This document shows, piece by piece, positions 57,672 to 64,000 of a stretch of 64,000 bases of DNA. The stretch is from NCBI GenBank assembly GCA_024195265.1, contig JAJLRJ010000005.1, positions 42,297,280-42,361,279 on the forward strand, read 5' to 3'. The position numbers and the translations under genes are program-made. Source of the DNA: Dendrophyllia cribrosa. Taxonomy: Eukaryota; Cnidaria; Anthozoa; Scleractinia; Dendrophylliidae. The notes under the pieces were generated by a model that worked only from the letters and a program-made list of their open reading frames with translations, had not been told where the DNA came from and searched no databases. Position 1 is the stretch's first letter. Every line of letters starts with the position of its first letter.

Positions 57672-58184
57672 ACAATTCTATAGATCCTCCGTAATCCAGC
57701 AGCATTTTCGTTCGCGGTCCTTTGCGCCTTGTTCCAAAAGTAATGAACGCAAAGAAATATGAACTAAAAGGGCAAAATAACGGCTGAACTAAAAGTTTAA
57801 CTCAAAATTCACTAGAATGGCAATTGCGACTTCTTGACCGCCTGTCACGAAAACAAATTTGATGAACTGTAATCCACTTCCATCCTTGTAATCCTGCACT
57901 TTTTCTCCAAACCTGCTTCTGTTTTGCTCAAACCTGCTTCTGTTTTGCTCTGTAGAATCATTTTACCCACCAATTAAGTTGTACATTTGGTGATATAACA
58001 TGGGAATAAAGTAAGCGAAATTTTGTTATTTCGTCGAAACAGTTAGTAACACAGGTAAGTTCTGCTCTGTGATAGTCTCAAATGGCGAACCTCCGTTGAA
58101 CAGTCTGTACAGCATACTGAAAACACCGCAAAGTTTGAATTGTGTCGTGTCGTGTCCACAAGACTCAAAAATCACTGTACAGAA

Positions 58185-58548
58185 TTCATATAATAATTTA
58201 ATAAACAGCATAGGAAAGTTCTGCTCATTAGCTTTCGTTTGAATGATCACACTTGAGTATTTCATCCACAAACTCAAAAGTTAAGAAGTTTGAGAACCAC
58301 CATGTACAGCATAATAATCAACACCGTAGGAAAGTTCTACTCATTAGCTTTCGTTTGAATGGTCACACTTTGGGGTTTCATCGACAGCATAATCCAGATA
58401 ATCTGACAATAGACTTTCATCCACAAGTTAGAGCCGACCTTATACAGCGTAATAAACAGTAGCATAGAAAAGTACTACTCACTAACTTCCAGTTGAATGG
58501 TTACACTTTAGGATTCCATCCCTAAAGTCAAAAGTTAGAACTAACTTA
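58185..58548 (+). repeat. TTAA-106 array, left part
   Basis: About three units with GCTTTCGTTTGAATG-TCACAC and GTACAGCATAATAA. It is interrupted at ACAACATAATAA by an insertion and resumes at 58755. Confidence 0.65.
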
Positions 58549-58554
58549 TACAAC

Positions 58555-58587
<33 letters not shown>

Positions 58588-58754
58588 TAGCGCCGATATC
58601 AATATTGCTATTTTCATCAGCGCTTAAAAATAAAAATATTAAAAAAAATAAAATAATAATAATAATAATAAGTGCATAAAATATACATGCAAAAAGTGCA
58701 TGAACCTACCAAAAAGAGTAAAACAATTATGTCAACACTAAAACTATAAAAATT
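58549..58754. mobile_element. (AAT)n-bounded insertion in the array
   Basis: It starts with (AAT)n, CTTATATAGCGCC and CATCAGCGCTTAAAA, and has a second (AAT)n near 58650-58672. The array unit breaks at CATAATAA and continues on the far side at CATAATAAACAG, so CATAATAA is probably the duplicated target. Confidence 0.6.
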
Positions 58755-58990
58755 ACCTAGACTACATAATAAACAGTACCACAAGAAAATATTTCTCAAT
58801 AGCTTTCATTTGAATGGTCACACTGCTAGGATTTCATCCACAGACTCAGAAGTTAGAACTACCTCGAACATCGAACACCATTATAAACAGCATCATAGGG
58901 GAATACTGCTCTGTAACTTTCATCTGAATGGTCACAAGACCTATCTTGTGCAGTATAATAAACAGCGTCGCAGAAACGTTTGATTGGTCA
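58755..58990 (+). repeat. TTAA-106 array, right part
   Basis: Two units resume with ACAGTACCACAAG and CTTTCATTTGAATGGTCACA. They are increasingly decayed to the right. Confidence 0.65.
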
Positions 58991-59006
58991 CAATTTGACA
59001 CTTTTG

Positions 59007-59344
59007 CCCCGGGGGGGACTCCCATATAAAAATGACGGGGGTGCTCGTCGTAAATTTTCGAAAAACACCCTAAAAGGATCTTTACAGAATCTTGTTTGAT
59101 GGGCGTGGCTCAAAATAATTTTTACCCCTAAGAGATACCAATTCGAAAACAACACATGACATATTCTGTCATATTTTTCGGCTCAATACCCTAAAAGGTA
59201 CCGCGATAATTCTAACAGTAGTCATTTCAGATTTTGGTACCCTAAGCGGTACCAATCTACAAATTTTGACCCCTAAAAGGTACGACGAGCACCCCCGTCA
59301 TTTTTATATGGGAGTCCTCCCCCCCCCCCCCCCCCCCCCCCCGG
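59007..59344. mobile_element. MITE with G/C-tract ends
   Basis: Ends GGACTCCCATATAAAAATGA and CGGGGGTGCTCGTCGTA pair with the right side over about 38 bases. A run of 7 G flanks the left and 24 C the right. Internal CCCTAAAAGGTACC motifs recur. It is non-coding, and the proline-rich ORF across the C run is an artefact of the tract. Confidence 0.78.
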
Positions 59345-59690
59345 AACTTTCGCACACGCAAAGGTTGGAGCCATATACAGTCGGAATGCTGTATAAATCG
59401 ACATTTGATCCCCAACCGCGAAACAACCCTGACACATTTTTAATTATCTTCATTAACAGCCTTTTCAGTCGGCCTGTGTGTGGTCTCGATGATAATGGTG
59501 TAATCTTAGAGATAATCCTCCAAATCTTCTGCACCACGATGAACAATTTCCTCTTTCTTAGTGTGGTTCAGAAGCTGAAAACAACATGAGTCAGATTACT
59601 TCGTAGGTACATGTTATAAAGAAAGCGAAACGATAAACGCTCAGTTGGAAACTGGTGCACTTTTTATAAACAGACGTAGGACAATATCTG
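59345..59690. other. Intergenic, nothing recognised
   Basis: No feature beyond an incidental ORF continuing from the C tract. Confidence 0.45.
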
Positions 59691-59903
59691 AGCCTGTATG
59701 AGGGGCGATCTCCGCCAAAATTATGTTTCAAATTGTGTTATGAAGAACCTCCAATTCTGTTACAAGCCATCAAATTCTTTTCTAAAGAGATTGGAACGGA
59801 AATTGAGACACCACAACAGAACAGAATTTAAGACATGAGAAAGTGAACAGAAATTGAAGCAACAGAACAGAAATTACGGAGATCACCCCTCATAAGCCTG
59901 TCA
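59691..59903. mobile_element. MITE with AGCCTGT target duplication
   Basis: ATGAGGGGCGATCTCCG at the left pairs with CGGAGATCACCCCTCAT at the right (one mismatch). AGCCTGT lies outside both ends. The interior has repeated ACAGAACAGAA motifs. Confidence 0.75.
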
Positions 59904-61203
59904 CTCTCGCTAACGTGCAAGTCTCGTACAGTCATTCGATCTCCTACGAGTTTTAAACTGCTCAAATTTTCATTTGAGACGAGAGTTCAGACAGTCGCTC
60001 TTTTTGACCTCCAATTCTCACGTGCTCAGTTTCTTAGAATCATGTTGTGATGTCTTGAGCAGTGGCAGATATAGGATACAGACCAAAATCAGCCAGCGCT
60101 AAGAGGAGGGGAACCTGGGGCGGGGAGGTTGAGGAATGACAATGCGGCAATCAGACTGCACATTGATCATTCAAAGCCCCCTGCCCCTCTTAACCGCCGG
60201 AGCCTGGACCTCGTGCTCCAGTCTGCTAAGAGCGCCAGGGGGCTCTGGGGACAAGAATGCACATTTTCCAAAAAATATGGAGGAGGACGGGGGGGAGGGA
60301 GGGGGGCGAATTCTTGTTCCCGAGCCGCTAACTCTAACTGTGCACTCGTCGATCTCTTTGTGCTCTTTAAAATCATCTCGAATTTTCATATGAATTTTGA
60401 AATCTCGCCTTTGCTTGTCTGCCGACTTTCGTGTGTCGTGCATGTGCTCCGGCAAAACGAAGAAGCGGAGATTTAAAGAATTTCCAAGCAGTCGAGAGAC
60501 TTAAAGGTAAAACAAACTACATTTTTTCGATGGGAATTTATCTTGATATCAATCTGTGATTGACTTTTTCTTTGTGTTCTCATTAGTTTTGGAGAAATGT
60601 TTGTAAAACGTGCTCAAATTCAGTCGTATTGATTTCTTGAATTTCATCGAAGACAACTCGGCCGCGATGCGCTATAAATGGTAAGCGTTCTGCTTTTAGA
60701 CATAAACTGATGGATATTTGTATAAAATTGTACTTGAATAAAATTTTTCAAAAGAAGATTGTGTTGTCCATTTTTGTGTTTGTTCATTCATTACATAGAT
60801 TGAAAAGCGATTTTATGTTAACAAAACAAGACTTGGATTTTATAGTTCTAACTAAACTCGCGTCCCCTTATGCAAAGATGTCGGTGTATTGTTTGCAATT
60901 TTGATTTCCAAATCAGTTTCTCGAGCAATTTTCGATATTCAACAGGTGTATTTTACTGATTCGGAAATTAGTCATACTAGTTATTCTAGACCGAAAAAAG
61001 TTGTGTTTTGTGAGCTTTTGGACGGTCTAAATGTACTGTGCAGACGGTTGTGTACTACTGTTTTTGAGAATTGCTAAAATTGAAAAATACCCTGGTCGTC
61101 AATCTTAATTGTTGTGCTTCCGACCTTTCGTTTAAGTTATCATCTGTTTTCTGTTCAGAGAGCTCCGCTGTAAGGCAAAGCCTATCTATTGATGACAAAT
61201 CCA
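59904..61203. other. Intergenic, nothing firm
   Basis: Overlapping ORFs on both strands around 60129-60476 arise from a GC-rich patch with a G-rich run (60290-60305). None looks like a real product. Confidence 0.4.
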
Positions 61204-62410
61204 GTGTCAAATAATTTCAGTAAAATTTGAATTCTGCAATATTTATGAATTGAAAATTTATTTACCAGGCAGTAGATTTGGGGGATGTAGTTGTGCTAGC
61301 TGCCGGGTGCTCTAGTGTCAAATAATTTCAGTAAAATTTGAATTCTGCAATATTTATGAATTGAAAATTTATTTACCAGGCAGTAGATTTGGGGGATGTA
61401 GTTGTGCTAGCTGCCGGGTGCTCTAGTGTCAAATAATTTCAGTAAAATTTGAATTCTGCAATATTTATGAATTGAAAATTTATTTACCAGGCAGTAGATT
61501 TGGGGGATGTAGTTGTGCTAGCTGCCGGGTGCTCTAGTGTCAAATAATTTCAGTAAAATTTGAATTCTGCAATATTTATGAATTGAAAATTTATTTACCA
61601 GGCAGTAGATTTGGGGGATGTAGTTGTGCTAGCTGCCGGGTGCTCTAGTGTCAAATAATTTCAGTAAAATTTGAATTCTGCAATATTTATGAATTGAAAA
61701 TTTATTTACCAGGCAGTAGATTTGGGGGATGTAGTTGTGCTAGCTGCCGGGTGCTCTAGTGTCAAATAATTTCAGTAAAATTTGAATTCTGCAATATTTA
61801 TGAATTGAAAATTTATTTACCAGGCAGTAGATTTGGGGGATGTAGTTGTGCTAGCTGCCGGGTGCTCTAGTGTCAAATAATTTCGGTAAAATTTGAATTC
61901 TGCAATATTTATGAATTGAAAATTTATTTACCAGGCAGTAGATTTGGGGGATGTAGTTGTGCTAGCTGCCGGGTGCTCTAGTGTCAAATAATTTCGGTAA
62001 AATTTGAATTCTGCAATATTTATGAATTGAAAATTTATTTACCAGGCAGTAGATTTGGGGGATGTAGTTGTGCTAGCTGCCGGGTGCTCTAGTGTCAAAT
62101 AATTTTGGTAAAATTTGAATTCTGCAATATTTATGAATTGAAAATTTATTTACCAGGCAGTAGATTTGGGGGATGTAGTTGTGCTAGCTGCCGGGTGCTC
62201 TAGTGTCAAATAATTTCGGTAAAATTTGAATTCTGCAATATTTATGAATTGAAAATTTATTTACCAGGCAGTAGATTTGGGGGATGTAGTTGTGCTAGCT
62301 GCCGGGTGCTCTAGTGTCAAATAATTTCAGTAAAATTTGAATTCTGCAATATTTATGAATTGAACATTTATGTACAAGGCAGAAGATTTGGGGGATATAG
62401 CTGTGCTGGA
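61204..62410 (+). repeat. 111 bp satellite, 11 copies
   Basis: GTGTCAAATAATTTC starts at 61204 and then every 111 bases to 62314. The first six copies look identical. Copies 7, 8 and 10 share TTCGGT for TTCAGT, and copy 9 has TTTGGT. The eleventh decays at its end. Each unit has one EcoRI site (GAATTC) and the motif CTAGCTGCCGGGTGCTCTAG. 111 is a multiple of three, but no long frame is open. Confidence 0.95.
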
Positions 62411-62654
62411 AAGCGTAAATTTGAAATTAAAGAATTCAACAGGTCGATTTTACAGAAATTATTTCCCCAACAAACACATGTAGCACGATGTTTTCCCAAC
62501 CCTGGGTGCCAGAGGGTTTTTTTTTAGTGAAAACCGTCCCGGTTGCTTCTCTAACCGTTTTATGCGTTAATTTCACTCTTGACATTAATTTATAGAACGG
62601 ACTTCTGGAGCCAAGATATGTTTCCTCTAAGTATACCCAAGTTCTCCATAAAAC
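62411..62654. other. Intergenic with an orphan MITE end
   Basis: ACCCTGGGTGCCAGAGGGTT at about 62502 matches the terminus of the MITE at 13.4 kb. No right end was found. Confidence 0.45.
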
Positions 62655-62853
62655 ATTTCATTCCCAGAGTCAATTATGGAGACATGTAATGTAGTACTAA
62701 CTTTGAGTCTGTCGACGAAATCCAATTGTGTTACCATTAAACGTTTTCGACTGTACTTTTGCTCTGCACGGCACCACTCGTTTTTCAATATTTTACAAAA
62801 TAAAATTTGGAATTTTTCTTGAATTTTGATGTTTGGCGCCCTTAGGGAGTTAA
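62655..62853 (-). mobile_element. TTAA-106 family element, single copy
   Basis: TTCCCAGAGTCAATTATGGA ... TTGAATTTTGATGTTTGGCG, with the end GGGAGTTAA keeping TTAA at 62850-62853. The core has a short deletion (ACCATTAAACGTTTTC). Confidence 0.65.
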
Positions 62854-64000
62854 AGACAGAGGTCTATTATCAAGCTATGTCTACGTCTCTATATCCAACC
62901 AGGCTACAACGTAGGTGCCAGGGCGAGAAAGCGTCTGACACTTGACTACGCACGTAGGAGGCTGTGTGAACTGTAGTGTGTCACGGACGTGTCCATGTCG
63001 TCTTCAGCAGTGCAGGTTCACTTTTCATGCACAGCATGAAAATAAAGGCACCGTGCTCATGTGCACCCCAAAAACAGGAAGAACGAATTCGTGTTGGTCA
63101 TTGAGAGCATATCACGTTGTGATATTTCATATGATACGCTCAGCAGTCAGAAAGAACACATAATAGGGTTTTAAATAAAGTTAGTTTTAAAGAGATGCAG
63201 AGCTTTTGCTGTAATGACACTAAAAGAATCCGAGAGACGTACCAAACAAGTAGATTCTTTCTTTCTCCCTGTCTGTCTGTCCCTGTCTCTCTCTTCCCCT
63301 ATAGAAACTGAACAGTTTTTATAAACCTGCTGTTCCCAGCTGTTCATTTAAAAATAGATCTGCCTTGTAAACAACATACTCCGAAATATCAGAGTCTGAG
63401 AAACAGAAATTAAATCCGAGTGAATGAACTTCCGAAATAAGCGATTAAAAAATGGGCAAAAAAAGAATAATTATTAAAAAGCAAGGTGATATTAAACGCT
63501 TGCTATCCGCGAAACGATCGATATTGTGTATGCCCGATAGAGTGCAAGCCTTTCACTCACGTACACACTTCAACTTGTAGCGCCAGTTTAAACCACCCTT
63601 TATTACCCGATTCAATTTTTTTTAACCCGGATATCTGCTTGAGTTTTAAATATGGGTTCAGAATAATAGTGCATTCAGCTTTAACTGTGCCGAGAAACAT
63701 ATTCAGACACCCTCGTATTTGTGGTCCCCGTCAGTCCTCCCCGGTTATAAGCTCATCAGTCAATTTATCGAAAAAATATCTCCGAAGTTGTAAACCCGCC
63801 CGCATATACCTTCCCTTTCTTAGTCATCATGCATCAAGTCTTTAGACACTTTTGTTCTGCCCACGAAAAATGTATAATCGCGATCGGGATCGGCATAGAG
63901 ACGATGTTTAGTTACGGACTGTGAGCACAGCCTTGGAACACTAATAATACGCACGCGTAGGTCAGTGCTATATTTACATTTAGTTTGAAGAAACCGCATG
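62854..64000. other. Intergenic, nothing firm
   Basis: A pyrimidine-rich (CTGT/CTCT)n patch lies near 63255-63297. A 119-codon ORF at 63486-63845 has no recognisable product and reaches close to the window edge. Confidence 0.4.

Larger units (their letters stand above)
57183..58040 (+). repeat. Dispersed repeat, copy split by insertions
   Basis: 57183-57262 and about 57790-58040 together match the uninterrupted copy at 50290-50840. The ~530 bases between them hold ribozyme module B and a reverse SINE, so those arrived later. Confidence 0.65.

Noticed and set aside
59266..59589. Proline-rich protein
   Set aside because: The proline run is the translation of the C24 tract next to a MITE terminus.
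60129..60476. GC-rich overlapping ORFs as a gene
   Set aside because: Open frames on both strands come from local base composition. There are no conserved motifs and no splice context.
61204..62410. Repeat protein or CRISPR-like array
   Set aside because: The unit is 111 bases with no alternating unique spacers, and stops occur in every frame. It is a plain satellite.

Overview
The window looks like gene-poor, repeat-rich nuclear DNA from an animal, most likely an anthozoan cnidarian and probably a stony coral. That placement is an inference. It rests on AT-rich intergenic DNA, intron-split genes with ordinary GT/AG signals, two tRNA-derived SINE families of a style I associate with coral genomes, and a dense mix of short inverted-repeat elements. 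No prokaryotic operons, rRNA genes, functional tRNA genes or CRISPR arrays are visible.

Only one protein-coding gene is well supported. It lies on the minus strand in the first 10 kb. Its first coding exon (7328-9838) encodes 837 residues, and a second large exon (4206-5437) adds about 410. Both are Ser/Arg/Lys/Glu-rich and look disordered, and I recognise no domain. The rest of the gene probably lies in small exons I could not place, or left of position 1. A CpG-rich 5' flank follows (about 9839-10560). One orphan exon-like ORF (20042-20148, plus) has good splice signals but no partner exons.

The remaining ~53 kb is a layered graveyard of mobile elements. The dominant family, which I call TTAA-106, is a ~200 bp element with TTAA at several ends. 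Its core also occurs as tandem arrays of a ~106 bp unit at 12.0-13.3, 15.8, 26.4-27.5, 29.4-30.0, 33.7, 48.2-48.8, 50.0 and 58.2-59.0 kb. Around it sit many MITE-like or foldback elements. The most striking is a perfect 76 bp inverted repeat at 25.1-25.3 kb. There are also a frameshifted C-terminal fragment of a LINE reverse-transcriptase ORF (56.6-57.1 kb), an 11-copy 111 bp satellite (61.2-62.4 kb), a diverged ~265 bp tandem array (54.6-55.9 kb), a diverged segmental duplication (37.8-39.0 kb), and several long G or C tracts.

The most interesting find is a small repeat module carrying a type I hammerhead ribozyme. The copy at 45491-45535 (minus) keeps every catalytic core base. A copy at 57266-57310 (plus) has decayed core bases but repairs the one stem I mismatch of the first copy. 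A third copy near 34.7 kb keeps only the 3' half. All three are followed by a shared ~80-90 bp tail. This fits ribozyme-bearing retroelements (Penelope-like elements or retrozymes), but no encoding element is present here.
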